Assembly (NCBI RefSeq): GCF_002567005.1
Contig: NZ_NUZU01000037.1
Coordinates: 363,444 to 417,950, forward strand
Length of the DNA: 54,507 nucleotides
Source of the DNA: Bacillus sp. AFS073361
GTDB lineage: Bacteria > Bacillota > Bacilli > Bacillales > Cytobacillaceae
Direction of reading: 5' to 3'
In this document: positions 17,588 to 26,327 of the stretch, in pieces
Numbering within the stretch: position 1 is the stretch's first letter
How the letters are laid out: every line of letters begins with the position of its first letter
Notes under the pieces: generated by a model
Told to the model about the DNA's origin: nothing
Databases searched by the model: none
Seen by the model: only the letters and a program-made list of their open reading frames with translations
Made by a program: the position numbers and the translations under genes

Positions 17588-18361
17588 ATGTCCGAAATAT
17601 CTGTGCATAGACAGGTTTTTCAAATAAATGATTTAGATCTATATTATGGAGAGCATCAGGCTCTAAAGAAAATAAATTTTCCAATAATCAAAAAAGAGGT
17701 AACAGCTATTATTGGTCCTTCCGGATGCGGAAAGTCTACTTTTATCAAAACTTTGAACCTGATGATTAATTACGTCCCAAAGGTAAGGATGACTGGGGAA
17801 ATTAATTATAATAGTCAAAATATATTAAATGATAAAATCGACCTGGTCGAACTAAGGAAAAACGTGGGGATGGTATTCCAAAAAGGAAATCCTTTTCCGC
17901 AATCGATATTTGATAATGTTGCTTTTGGCCCAAGAATCCATGGGATCAAAAAAAGAACTCATCTGGAAGAGATTGTTACGAAATCGTTGATGGACGTTGC
18001 ATTATGGGATGAAGTAAAGGACCGTTTAGGTGCTCCTGCTCTTGGACTCTCCGGAGGACAACAGCAGAGGTTGTGCATAGCGAGAGCCCTAGCCACAAAA
18101 CCGGATGTTTTGTTAATGGACGAACCGACATCAGCCCTGGACCCAATCTCAACGTTAAAGATTGAGGAATTAATCTTAAAACTAAAAGAAAAATATACGA
18201 TTGTTATTGTGACACATAATATGCAGCAAGCCTCCAGGGTTTCGGATAAAACAGCCTTCTTTTTGATGGGAGAATTAATTGAGCTGGATGATACTTCAAG
18301 TATTTTCTCAAACCCAAGGGATGAACGTACTGAAGGATATATTACTGGAAGATTTGGTTAA
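17588..18361 (+). CDS. pstB2: Phosphate ABC transporter ATPase PstB (second copy)
   Basis: Second ATPase subunit, 257 aa, with all ABC motifs intact ([33 protein letters not shown]). It begins 14 bp after the first copy with AAAGGAGGG ahead of the ATG. The two copies are clearly paralogous along their length and share the C-terminal [13 protein letters not shown] end. Both appear functional, so the complex could use either a homo- or heterodimer of ATPases. Confidence 0.93.
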   Translation: MSEISVHRQVFQINDLDLYYGEHQALKKINFPIIKKEVTAIIGPSGCGKSTFIKTLNLMINYVPKVRMTGEINYNSQNILNDKIDLVELRKNVGMVFQKGNPFPQSIFDNVAFGPRIHGIKKRTHLEEIVTKSLMDVALWDEVKDRLGAPALGLSGGQQQRLCIARALATKPDVLLMDEPTSALDPISTLKIEELILKLKEKYTIVIVTHNMQQASRVSDKTAFFLMGELIELDDTSSIFSNPRDERTEGYITGRFG

Positions 18362-18375
18362 AGGAGTGATAAATT

Positions 18376-19035
18376 ATGATTACAAGATTGAATTTCGAAA
18401 ATAATTTAAAACAATTAAAAGAACTGTTGATGGATATGGCCCAAAAATCGGAAAACGCCATAAAAGATAGTATCAATTCACTTATTAATCAAGACTTGGA
18501 TAAAGCCAATGAAATCCTTAATAATGATACAGTGATAGATGATTTAGAACATGAAATTAACAATAAAGCCATTACTTTAATTGCAAAGGAATCTCCTGTA
18601 GCAAAGGACCTTAGAAGAATCGTCGTTGCTTTAAAAATTTCGTCCGAAGTTGAACGAATTGCCGATAATGCCGTAAACATTGCAAAATCAACCATACATA
18701 TTGGCAAAGAAAAACATATTAAGGAAATAGTCGATATCCCAAAGATGATGGATCTTGCTTTAGAAATGTTAGATGATTCCCTTAATGCCTTCTTGGAAGA
18801 GGACGTAGATCTTGCTAGAAGATGTGCACAAAAGGATGATAAGGTAGATGAAATGTATGGAAGCTTAGTTAAAGAACTTATGGGATATTTACAGCAATAT
18901 CCCAATCAAACGAATCAAATCACACAGTTAGCTTTTGTATGCCGATACATTGAAAGGCTTGCTGATCATTCTACTAACATAGCTGAACATGTCATTTACC
19001 TTGTGACTGGCGAACGCTATGATTTGAATGCTTAA
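18376..19035 (+). CDS. phoU: Phosphate signalling protein PhoU
   Basis: All-helical cytoplasmic protein of 219 aa with two PhoU repeats (about 5-95 and 115-205), each carrying the metal-binding Glu/Asp pattern (DDLEHEINNKA and KDDKVDEMYG). PhoU moderates Pst transport and links it to phosphate signalling. It is the last gene of the pst operon, 14 bp after pstB2, with AAAGGAGTG before the ATG. No phoP-phoR pair is in the window. I see no clear terminator in the 185-nt gap that follows. Confidence 0.93.
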   Translation: MITRLNFENNLKQLKELLMDMAQKSENAIKDSINSLINQDLDKANEILNNDTVIDDLEHEINNKAITLIAKESPVAKDLRRIVVALKISSEVERIADNAVNIAKSTIHIGKEKHIKEIVDIPKMMDLALEMLDDSLNAFLEEDVDLARRCAQKDDKVDEMYGSLVKELMGYLQQYPNQTNQITQLAFVCRYIERLADHSTNIAEHVIYLVTGERYDLNA

Positions 19036-19219
19036 CGCAATAAACAATCTTCACTAATGGCATCATTCACTGTAATAAGGGAACCAAAAAAGCTTTATTA
19101 GGGGAAAAGAATAGTAGCTGGTGGAACTGTGGACCTATCTTTATTTACTCTATTTAAAGTATAAAAACCAAGGGACCTAAATAGGTTAAAAGTGGAGTCG
19201 ATTGTGAGGTGGAAGCAGC

Positions 19220-19711
19220 TTGTTTAATAAAATAGTAAAGGCCATACCTAATTTATTTACAATAGGGAATTTATTGTGCGGCGTTCTTTCCATTACATGT
19301 AATATGAGTGGATTTTTAGAGGTAGCCGCCGTTTTAATATTCTTTTCAGCCGTATTCGATCTAGTGGATGGTAGAGTTGCCAGAAAGTTAAAAGTGAACA
19401 GTGAATTTGGCGTACAATTGGATTCATTAGCCGATATTGTAAGTTTCGGTGTAGCTCCTGCTCTTCTATTTCATGCGATTGCTGCACCATCCATATTAAC
19501 TTCTTTGGCATTTATCCTTTTTCCAACTATGGGGGCATTAAGGTTAGCTAAATTCAATGTGAAACCAACCGTTGGTTATTTTAGCGGATTACCTATTCCA
19601 GCTGCTGGAATACCTTTGGCGGGGATGGGTTTCTTTTTATATAGCAATGCGTGGATTACCTTAATTCTCGCTCTGCTAATGGTAAGTCCAATTAGGGTGA
19701 AAAAACTTTAA
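19220..19711 (+). CDS. pssA: CDP-diacylglycerol-serine O-phosphatidyltransferase
   Basis: Membrane enzyme that joins CDP-diacylglycerol and L-serine to make phosphatidylserine, the precursor of phosphatidylethanolamine. The CDP-alcohol phosphotransferase signature is complete: Asp50, Gly51, Ala54, Arg55, Gly64, Asp68, Asp72. It has 163 aa, slightly shorter than B. subtilis PssA. The TTG start at 19220 has GAGGTGG 7 nt upstream. In B. subtilis pssA is followed by the DedA gene ybfM and then psd; here a DedA-type gene follows but no psd. A terminator at 19732 separates the two. Confidence 0.9.
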   Translation: MFNKIVKAIPNLFTIGNLLCGVLSITCNMSGFLEVAAVLIFFSAVFDLVDGRVARKLKVNSEFGVQLDSLADIVSFGVAPALLFHAIAAPSILTSLAFILFPTMGALRLAKFNVKPTVGYFSGLPIPAAGIPLAGMGFFLYSNAWITLILALLMVSPIRVKKL

Positions 19712-19731
19712 TGTATCAATCTCCTGAGTAA

Positions 19732-19769
19732 ATAGCTATTATCCATTCATAATGGGTATAGCTTTTTTT
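19732..19769 (+). terminator. Terminator after pssA
   Basis: AGCTATTATCCATT pairs imperfectly with AATGGGTATAGCT and is followed by seven T. It separates pssA from the DedA/two-component operon. Confidence 0.7.
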
Positions 19770-19786
19770 CATTATCTTATAGTTTC

Positions 19787-19846
19787 CTTAAGACAGGATT
19801 AAGATTTCATTAACATAGAAAATGAATGCATTAAACGTGCTACATT
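19787..19846 (+). promoter_or_regulatory. Three TTAAG-type boxes at 11-bp spacing, with -10
   Basis: CTTAAG (19787), ATTAAG (19798) and ATTAAC (19809) start exactly 11 bp apart, one helical turn, as in binding sites of OmpR/PhoB-family regulators (compare CiaR, TTAAG-N5-TTAAG types). A -10-like TACATT lies at 19841-19846, and no consensus -35 stands 17 nt ahead of it. The last box ends just before that position, the normal geometry for an activator. The likely binder is the response regulator encoded at 21228. Binding is inferred. Confidence 0.55.
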
Positions 19847-19913
19847 GTAAGTGGGTCTAAAGTTCAAGGATTATACTTTAGCGTTTCTTTTTCTAAAAAA
19901 TGGGGGCATTTAT

Positions 19914-21191
19914 ATGTCATATGTAATCACTTTATTTGAACAGCATAGTTATCTCATATTATTTATAGGGATTTTTCTGGAACTCATGGCTCTTCCAATT
20001 TCAGGTGAGTTCCTAATGAGCTACGCTGGATACTTTGTCTATCAAGGAAAAATGAATTACATTTTAGCACTTTTGACTGTCTTTCTTTCAGGTGGTGCGG
20101 GAATTACCGTAACCTATTGGATTGGGAGAGCAGGAGGATATAAACCCATCGAAAAATACGGAAAGTTTATTCACATGGGACCAGAAAGATATAAGAAAAT
20201 AGCAGCTTGGTTTGATCGTTCTGGTAGTAAATTGCTTGTTTTTGCCTATTTCATACCAGGTATTAGGCATTTCACTGGTTATATTTCTGGAATTTCTAGA
20301 ATGCCTTTTCGAAAATTTATTATTCCTGCTTATACAGGTGTATTTTTATGGGGAGTTTGTTTTATAACTTTAGGGAAAGTATTGGGCCCAAAATGGGACA
20401 GCTTCCATCAAGCTGCTAGTAAATATTTAATCGTATTCATTATTGTTTTCGCTGTATTGTTAGTAAGTTATATTGCTTATCGGTATTATAAAGTTCCAAT
20501 CAAGGCATTTTTTATTCATTTGCTAAAACGATTGATACAGCGGCTAAATACAATTAGAGCAACTGAGATATTTCTAATCATCCTTACATTAATTTTAATA
20601 GGTATGGTCACACTGATGCTGGGAATGGCACAAGACTATTTATATGACGAGTTTTCCCAGTTTAATAAGGTTACCAAATACATCATTCATTCAGCTAGTT
20701 ATATGAGTTGGATGAACGGGTTTATCGTATTTCAATCACCATTTGCATTTGGTTCCATCATAGCAGTAACTATGATTCGAATTTGGAGCAAGGGCCGAAA
20801 CAGAGGGCTTGAATTTCTTTTACTAGGAGTATCAATAGCAGGAGCCAAACCCTTCCATGATACGGTTATTAAAGTATTTACCTATCTACAATCAGTTGGG
20901 TTTGTGGGGAAATTTCACTCGGCAAATTTTCCTGATTTTAATGCGACTGTTTTGATCATTATTTATGGCACATGTTTATTTTTACTTGTTCGTCATACTA
21001 ATAAGAATTATGCGGCTATATTTGGTCCTTTATTTTTATTAGTCCTATTAATTGTACTAGCTATTGTAAATATTGCATCAAATGTTGTACTGCCAAGTGA
21101 TATGGTAGGTGGTTATGTTTATGGCGGTGTTTGGATATTTTTTAACTTCTTATTGTTTGAAATGTTAAGACTTGTAATAGTGAAGTATTGA
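19914..21191 (+). CDS. DedA-family protein fused to degenerate PAP2-like domain
   Basis: Membrane protein of 425 aa with two modules. Residues about 1-190 are a DedA/VTT domain: GEFLMSYAGYF, a Gly-rich second span, and FIPGIRHFTGYISGISRM, the arginine-containing re-entrant motif. DedA proteins move phospholipids or undecaprenyl phosphate across the membrane. Residues about 215-425 have the six-span layout of PAP2 phosphatases but no catalytic residues: the FPSGHA position reads FPDFNA (339-344), and ahead of PSD (394-396) the Ser-Arg and His are lost. ATG 19914 follows TGGGGGC. The gene heads an operon with a two-component system. Confidence 0.82.
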   Translation: MSYVITLFEQHSYLILFIGIFLELMALPISGEFLMSYAGYFVYQGKMNYILALLTVFLSGGAGITVTYWIGRAGGYKPIEKYGKFIHMGPERYKKIAAWFDRSGSKLLVFAYFIPGIRHFTGYISGISRMPFRKFIIPAYTGVFLWGVCFITLGKVLGPKWDSFHQAASKYLIVFIIVFAVLLVSYIAYRYYKVPIKAFFIHLLKRLIQRLNTIRATEIFLIILTLILIGMVTLMLGMAQDYLYDEFSQFNKVTKYIIHSASYMSWMNGFIVFQSPFAFGSIIAVTMIRIWSKGRNRGLEFLLLGVSIAGAKPFHDTVIKVFTYLQSVGFVGKFHSANFPDFNATVLIIIYGTCLFLLVRHTNKNYAAIFGPLFLLVLLIVLAIVNIASNVVLPSDMVGGYVYGGVWIFFNFLLFEMLRLVIVKY

Positions 21192-21227
21192 TTGGAAATG
21201 GCACATTAAGGGGAAGGGTTAAGGGCT

Positions 21228-21941
21228 ATGAAAACACATATTTTAGTCATTGAAGATGAGACTCAAATTGCACGTGTATTGAAAATGGAGCTTGAGTTTG
21301 AATGCTATCAGGTAACAGTGGAACATAACGGTAAATCAGGATTAGAAACCGCCTTAAATTCTGACGTGGATTTAATCCTATTAGATGTAATGTTGCCTGG
21401 AGTAAGTGGAATAGAGGTATTAAGACGTTATAGAAAGGATAACAAGAAAACACCCGTTATTCTTTTAACAGCCCGAAATACAACATTTGATAAAGTTGCA
21501 GGTTTGGACCATGGAGCTAATGATTATGTCACAAAGCCTTATGAAATTGAAGAATTGTTAGCTCGGATTCGTGCGTGTTTACGAGATTTTGATAAAGAGG
21601 AATCTATCGTGGAACAACCATTATTGACAGTTGAGGACTTAGTTATTAATACAGACACAAGAGAAGTAACAAGGAATGGACAAATGATCCCCTTCACACC
21701 GAAGGAGTATGATTTACTGGTATATTTGGTAGTGAATAAAAACAAAGTAGTAACAAGAGATAGTATCATTATGAGCGTTTGGGGATATGAGTACGAGGGT
21801 GAAATGAATGTCATTGATGTTTTTATCAGACAAATAAGAAAAAAGATGGATGAAGGATTTTCTTTCCAATTAATTAATACGGTTCGAGGGATTGGTTACA
21901 CCATCAAGGAGAAAATAGATGAAGATCACGACAAAAATTAA
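21228..21941 (+). CDS. OmpR/PhoB-family response regulator
   Basis: Response regulator of 237 aa. The receiver domain (1-120) has phospho-acceptor Asp53 (LILLDVML), conserved Thr and Lys in LLTARN and VTKPY. The winged-helix DNA-binding domain occupies about 135-232 (FTPKEYDLLVYLV ... INTVRGIGYTI). It starts 36 bp after the DedA-PAP2 gene and overlaps the kinase gene by 23 nt, so the three are one operon. Its likely target is the 11-bp-spaced box array at 19787, which would make the operon autoregulated. Confidence 0.9.
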   Translation: MKTHILVIEDETQIARVLKMELEFECYQVTVEHNGKSGLETALNSDVDLILLDVMLPGVSGIEVLRRYRKDNKKTPVILLTARNTTFDKVAGLDHGANDYVTKPYEIEELLARIRACLRDFDKEESIVEQPLLTVEDLVINTDTREVTRNGQMIPFTPKEYDLLVYLVVNKNKVVTRDSIIMSVWGYEYEGEMNVIDVFIRQIRKKMDEGFSFQLINTVRGIGYTIKEKIDEDHDKN

Positions 21942-23310
21942 TCTTTTAACCACTATCTGGATGCTTTGCATTTTAATGATTATTAATTTTGCGGTCTTCT
22001 TTCTATTTATGAAAACAACAGTAAATATGGAAGAAAAGGTTCTCCTTCAAAAAGCAGAGGATATACTTAAAGAAATTGGTTCAATTCCGTCTTCCAGTAA
22101 TGTTGAAGCACGGTTAAAGGAGAATTTAACTGACCATTCATTTATAAGAATGATTCAACCGAAAAATAAGGTAGTTCATGAAGTAACCAATGACCAATTA
22201 CTCTCAAAAAAAATGAAAGGAAAATACACCACGAAAAAGCAATCCCAAACACGGTTGATTTCGGCAGAAAACGGAGAAGAAGAGGTTTTAATTATTCGTT
22301 TACCGATTAAACATGGAAATAACGTGAGTTTGGAGGTTGGAGAACGGTTATCAGGTCTAGAAACGAGAAAAGAAATTCTTCGTGGTATATTAGGGTTTTG
22401 TACACTAATAGCAGCTATATTGTCCTTACTTGGAGGAAGATGGTTAGCAAATATGATTATGAAACCAATTTCCAATATGATTAACACCATGGAAGAAATT
22501 GAAAAAAGCGGTGTTCCGAAAAAGATTATCATACAAAATGAAACGAAGGATGAACTCTATACAATGGCGAATACGTTTAATCGTATGATCAATAGGATCC
22601 AAGAAAATCTCGCCAAACAAGCACAGTTTGTTTCTGATGCATCACATGAATTAAAGACGCCATTGACTGTCATCAAGAGCTATGCAAATCTCTTAAAAAG
22701 GCAAGGGATAGAAAATAAAGATATAGCCGAAGAGGCTATCCATGCCATTCATACAGAGGCCACTAGAATACAAAAAATGACTGATACTTTTCTGGATCTA
22801 GCTAATTTAGAAAATGAAAATATATTAGAAATAAATAAAATCGACTTAGTATCTTTATCCGAAAATATACTAAAACAACTTAAAGAGGTATATAAAAGGG
22901 AGATACTACTGCGTTTTGAGGAAAATCCAATCACTATTTATGCCGATGAGTTAAAGATAAAGCAAGTCATCATCATCTTGATTGATAACGCAATGAAATA
23001 TAGTAATGATAAAATTGAAGTCTTCATAGAAAGAACCCACCAACATGCAATAATCAATATAAAAGATTATGGAATTGGAATCCCAGAGAATGAAATAGAA
23101 AATATTTTTGAACGCTTTTATAGAGTGGACAAAGCAAGAAGTCGTGAAACTGGAGGTTCTGGTTTGGGTCTAAATATTGCCAAAAATATTGTACAACTAC
23201 ACAAAGGTGAAATTAAGATAAAGAGCAAAGAAGGAATTGGCACGAAAGTAGTAATATTTTTACCGATTTTGAATAAACAAAATCGGGATGAAAGCAGTCC
23301 CTTTGTATGA
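21919..23310 (+). CDS. Sensor histidine kinase (HAMP type)
   Basis: Membrane-bound kinase of 463 aa: first span about 9-32, an extracytoplasmic sensor of about 120 residues, second span about 153-175, HAMP, then dimerisation domain with His243 (SDASHELKTPLTV) and ATPase domain (N box DNAMKY, G boxes DYGIGIP and GGSGLGL). It phosphorylates the regulator encoded just upstream, which it overlaps by 23 nt. The periplasmic domain matches no family I recognise. Given the DedA-type partner it may report on an envelope lipid or an antimicrobial peptide; this is inference. Confidence 0.9.
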   Translation: MKITTKINLLTTIWMLCILMIINFAVFFLFMKTTVNMEEKVLLQKAEDILKEIGSIPSSSNVEARLKENLTDHSFIRMIQPKNKVVHEVTNDQLLSKKMKGKYTTKKQSQTRLISAENGEEEVLIIRLPIKHGNNVSLEVGERLSGLETRKEILRGILGFCTLIAAILSLLGGRWLANMIMKPISNMINTMEEIEKSGVPKKIIIQNETKDELYTMANTFNRMINRIQENLAKQAQFVSDASHELKTPLTVIKSYANLLKRQGIENKDIAEEAIHAIHTEATRIQKMTDTFLDLANLENENILEINKIDLVSLSENILKQLKEVYKREILLRFEENPITIYADELKIKQVIIILIDNAMKYSNDKIEVFIERTHQHAIINIKDYGIGIPENEIENIFERFYRVDKARSRETGGSGLGLNIAKNIVQLHKGEIKIKSKEGIGTKVVIFLPILNKQNRDESSPFV

Positions 23311-23410
23311 CGTTGTGAAAAAGTGTACTTAAGTAAAGTGGATCCAAGAGTTACAGGGGCATTTCATTAAGATATTCCTAAGGTAATAGAAGAAAAAGAG
23401 GAGGGCCAAG

Positions 23411-23554
23411 ATGGGTTGACCAGAGATTCCAAAAGATTTTCATATTCCGAAAAGGAAAGATGTAGTTACATTAAAGCATGCTGGGATTGCACAAATGGAA
23501 CAATCACTAGCAAATTTAGAGGAAAACCCCATATATAAGGAAGAATCAAGTTAA
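23411..23554 (+). pseudogene. Small ORF with in-frame TGA at codon 3
   Basis: GAGGAGGG sits ideally before an ATG at 23411. The frame is M-G-stop and then open for 44 codons with coding-like, Lys/Glu-rich composition (PEIPKDFHIPKRKDVVTL) up to TAA at 23552. One C-to-T change (CGA to TGA) would explain the stop. No later start in this frame has a ribosome site. I do not recognise the product. The remainder of the 460-nt gap between the kinase and the lipoprotein gene shows nothing else coding. Confidence 0.45.
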
Positions 23555-23772
23555 TTTTATACATATGAATTTGGTAAGATTGATGTCACCTCATTTCATT
23601 AACTGTTACATTCTATTACCTAATCAACCTATTGGGTACGTGACAATAACCTAAATAAAACGAAATGGGGGAGTACACTTTGGACTTTTCTTTTTAATCA
23701 AAATAAACGTCAAAACTGTCTCGTAACTTAATACAAACTAGTCCGTCATATACAGTAAAAGGGGGAATGTGT

Positions 23773-24237
23773 ATGAAGAGATGGTTTTTAATATTCATAG
23801 CTCTTTTTGGACTTGCCATAATAGGTTGTTCAAATAATGGATCGGCAGGAGGAAAGCCGCCTAAAGCCTTTATAGAAATCAATAATAAAAGATTTGAAAC
23901 TGTGCTTGGTACTTATTGTTGGCAAGAGAATGGAAAAGGTGAATGCGTCGATTCTGTTGGAACAATTGAACTATTAAAAAGTAAAAAGCCAATAGAAGTA
24001 AAACCTGGAGAGAAAATAACTTTCGTGATGGATTATGAACCAAAACCAAATAAATTCCATGTTTTGCAGATAAGCAATAACCAAGAAACTGAAATTGTTG
24101 TTAAGGATAATCATTTTTCTGCACCTATACAAAAAGGGCTTTATTATTACTCTTATGGAGTATGGTGGATGGATGAAAAGGAAGAGAATTTATCTCATGG
24201 CGATGCTTTTTATGCCTTCTCCTTAGAAGTAAAATAG
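23773..24237 (+). CDS. Putative lipoprotein, 154 aa
   Basis: Secreted lipoprotein of unknown function. A signal peptide of about 20 residues ends in the lipobox AIIGC. The mature part is mostly beta, with two further cysteines in TYCW and GECVD, possibly a disulfide. The text resembles unnamed Bacillus lipoproteins in which TYCW and VDSVG are conserved; no enzymatic motif is seen. ATG 23773 is preferred because AAAGGGGG ends 7 nt upstream; ATG 23767 is too close. It is a single-gene unit ended by a terminator hairpin. Confidence 0.8.
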   Translation: MKRWFLIFIALFGLAIIGCSNNGSAGGKPPKAFIEINNKRFETVLGTYCWQENGKGECVDSVGTIELLKSKKPIEVKPGEKITFVMDYEPKPNKFHVLQISNNQETEIVVKDNHFSAPIQKGLYYYSYGVWWMDEKEENLSHGDAFYAFSLEVK

Positions 24238-24240
24238 TTA

Positions 24241-24273
24241 AAAGGGAAAGCCATTAATACTTTCCCTTTCTTT
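24241..24273. terminator. Bidirectional terminator
   Basis: AAAGGGAAAG/CTTTCCCTTT, 10 perfect bp with a 9-nt loop and T-rich flanks on both strands. It serves the lipoprotein gene and the convergent hcp gene. Confidence 0.8.
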
Positions 24274-24307
24274 ACTCCTTTATACCAGTCGGGACCTTCG
24301 TTTATGA

Positions 24308-25987
24308 TTAAACTAATGTTCCTTCTTGCATTTCAATGGTGCTGTTCATGAACATTTCCAAGTCGGCTTTCGTATTGGAAATGCCGCCTACACCAAAATT
24401 CTCAATTAAGAAGTTCGTTACGTTTGGTGATAAGAAAGCTGGTAATGTTGGGCCAACGTGAATATTTTTCACACCCAAGTATAGTAAAGATAAGAATACG
24501 ATCACCGCTTTTTGCTCATACCATGCGATATTGTAAGATAACGGTAATTCATTTACACTTTCTAATCCGAATGCCTCTTTCAGCTTCAATGCGGTCATAA
24601 CTAAAGAGTAGGAATCGTTACATTGACCTGCATCCAGTACCCTTGGAATTCCGTTGATATCACCTAAATCCAGCTTATTATATCGATATTTTGCACAACC
24701 TGCTGTTAAAATAATCGTATCTTGTGGAAGCTCTTCGGCAAACTCTTTATAATACGTTCTGCTCTTATGGCGGCCATCACAGCCAGCCATGACAAAGAAT
24801 CGTTTAATATCACCATTTTTCACCGCTTCTACCACTTGATCCGCTACTTGAGCCACTTGATTATGCGCAAATCCTCCAACAATTTCACCTGTTTCAATTT
24901 CTACTGGCGGCTGGCATTTCTTTGCATGCTCAATGATAACAGAGAAATCTTTTGTTCCATCTTCATTTTTTGGAATATAGGTTACACCTTCAACAGCCGT
25001 TGCCCCAGTGGTATACATTCTTCCTTTATAAGATTCCTTTGGCGGAACAATACAGTTGGTTGTCATTAAAATCGGACCGTTAAAGCTTTCGAATTCACGA
25101 GTTTGTTCCCACCATGCATTTCCATAGTTACCGACAAAGTGGTCATATTTTTTGAAGGCTGGATAATAGTGTGCCGGCAGCATTTCGCTATGTGTATACA
25201 CATCTACTCCCGTGCCTTCCGTTTGTTTTAATAACTGTTCCATATCTTTCAGGTCATGGCCACTCACTAAAATTCCCGGATTTTGACGTACCCCAATGTT
25301 TACTTTCGTCATTTCGGGATGACCATATGTGGATGTATTGGCGGTATCTAAAAGCTCCATGGCATGAACGCCATACTTTCCACATTCCATTGAAAGTTCA
25401 ATCAATTGTTCCATACTTACAGAATCATCTGTAATCATGGCTAGTGCTTTTTGCATAAACGCATTTAGCTCATCATTTTCATAGTAAAGGTTTGCCGCAT
25501 GCTCTAAATAGGCAGCCATTCCTTTCAAACCGTATGTTACTAACTCTCTTAATGAACGAATATCTTCATCTTTTGTGGCTAAAATACTAACTTCCTGCGA
25601 AGCAGATTTCATTTCTAGTTGATGATTGGTTTCAGCATCCCATGTAACATAATCGCTATTATTGTCTAACGTGTACCCAGCATTGGTAATGGCCGCTTTA
25701 ATTTCTTCCCGGAGGTTTAAACCTTTTCTTACTGTATGAAAAAACTCATTTTTATCCCAATTGGCATTGGTAATCGTCATAAAAAGACCATTTACAATAT
25801 ATTCATCGGTTTTCTTTTGATTAATCCCGATTCCACGTGCCATTGTATTCACAATCGCTAATCCCTTCATTGTATAAATCAATAAATCTTGCATATTGGC
25901 TAAATCATCTTTTTTTCCACATACTCCAACAACTGTACAACCTGTTCCTTTTGCAGTTTCTTGACATTGAAAACAAAACATACTCAT
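24308..25987 (-). CDS. hcp: Hydroxylamine reductase (hybrid cluster protein)
   Basis: Cytoplasmic iron-sulfur protein of 559 aa. The N-terminal cluster-binding cysteines are Cys5, Cys8, Cys17 and Cys23 (CxxC-x8-CxxxxxC). The C-terminal part carries the hybrid-cluster ligands within [24 protein letters not shown] and [11 protein letters not shown]. Hcp reduces hydroxylamine in vitro and acts as an NO reductase or trans-nitrosylase in cells under nitrosative or anaerobic stress. AGGAGGAA precedes the ATG. No hcr reductase gene is adjacent, so electrons must come from another donor. Confidence 0.93.
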   Translation of the reverse strand: MSMFCFQCQETAKGTGCTVVGVCGKKDDLANMQDLLIYTMKGLAIVNTMARGIGINQKKTDEYIVNGLFMTITNANWDKNEFFHTVRKGLNLREEIKAAITNAGYTLDNNSDYVTWDAETNHQLEMKSASQEVSILATKDEDIRSLRELVTYGLKGMAAYLEHAANLYYENDELNAFMQKALAMITDDSVSMEQLIELSMECGKYGVHAMELLDTANTSTYGHPEMTKVNIGVRQNPGILVSGHDLKDMEQLLKQTEGTGVDVYTHSEMLPAHYYPAFKKYDHFVGNYGNAWWEQTREFESFNGPILMTTNCIVPPKESYKGRMYTTGATAVEGVTYIPKNEDGTKDFSVIIEHAKKCQPPVEIETGEIVGGFAHNQVAQVADQVVEAVKNGDIKRFFVMAGCDGRHKSRTYYKEFAEELPQDTIILTAGCAKYRYNKLDLGDINGIPRVLDAGQCNDSYSLVMTALKLKEAFGLESVNELPLSYNIAWYEQKAVIVFLSLLYLGVKNIHVGPTLPAFLSPNVTNFLIENFGVGGISNTKADLEMFMNSTIEMQEGTLV

Positions 25988-26075
25988 TTATAATTTCCTC
26001 CTGTGAATGATTGCTAATTTTTTAATTTTTCTAGGTTCTTAGTTAGTGGGAAAGATTGAAAAAGGTTTAATAGCA

Positions 26076-26104
26076 ATTATAAATGTAATCAACTTATTTA
26101 CATT
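26076..26104 (-). promoter_or_regulatory. hcp promoter with inverted repeat in the spacer
   Basis: On the minus strand TATAAT (26081-26076) is a consensus -10, about 90 nt before the hcp start. Inverted repeat AATGTAA-N9-TTACATT (26082-26104) fills the spacer and covers the -35 position, which itself is weak. The layout suggests an NO- or oxygen-responsive regulator site; the sequence does not clearly match the FNR, ResD or NsrR consensus, so the regulator is unknown. The rest of the 341-nt gap up to the ger genes holds nothing else I can support. Confidence 0.5.
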
Positions 26105-26327
26105 GTCATTATAAATTCATTGATTTTAAATTTGGAGTTCTTAAGGAATCTGTTCATAAACAAGTCAAAAAGATTTGAACACTTCGTGACAAAAAGGACA
26201 AATGGATGGGGGGCGGAAATCTAAAAAACAATATCCGATTAGAAAAGATTTAATATCCTTCCATTCTGAATACTTTTCAAAAATATAAGGAAATTAATAA
26301 TATGTGAAGAAAAAGGAGGAAAATGAG

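Noticed and set aside
24722..25069. Plus-strand frame of 115 codons within hcp
   Set aside because: Antisense shadow of a well-supported hcp gene.
26267..26299. Sigma-G promoter before the ger remnant
   Set aside because: TGAATA is a good -35, but no CATACTA-like -10 lies at 17-18 nt; mentioned only in the gene entry.
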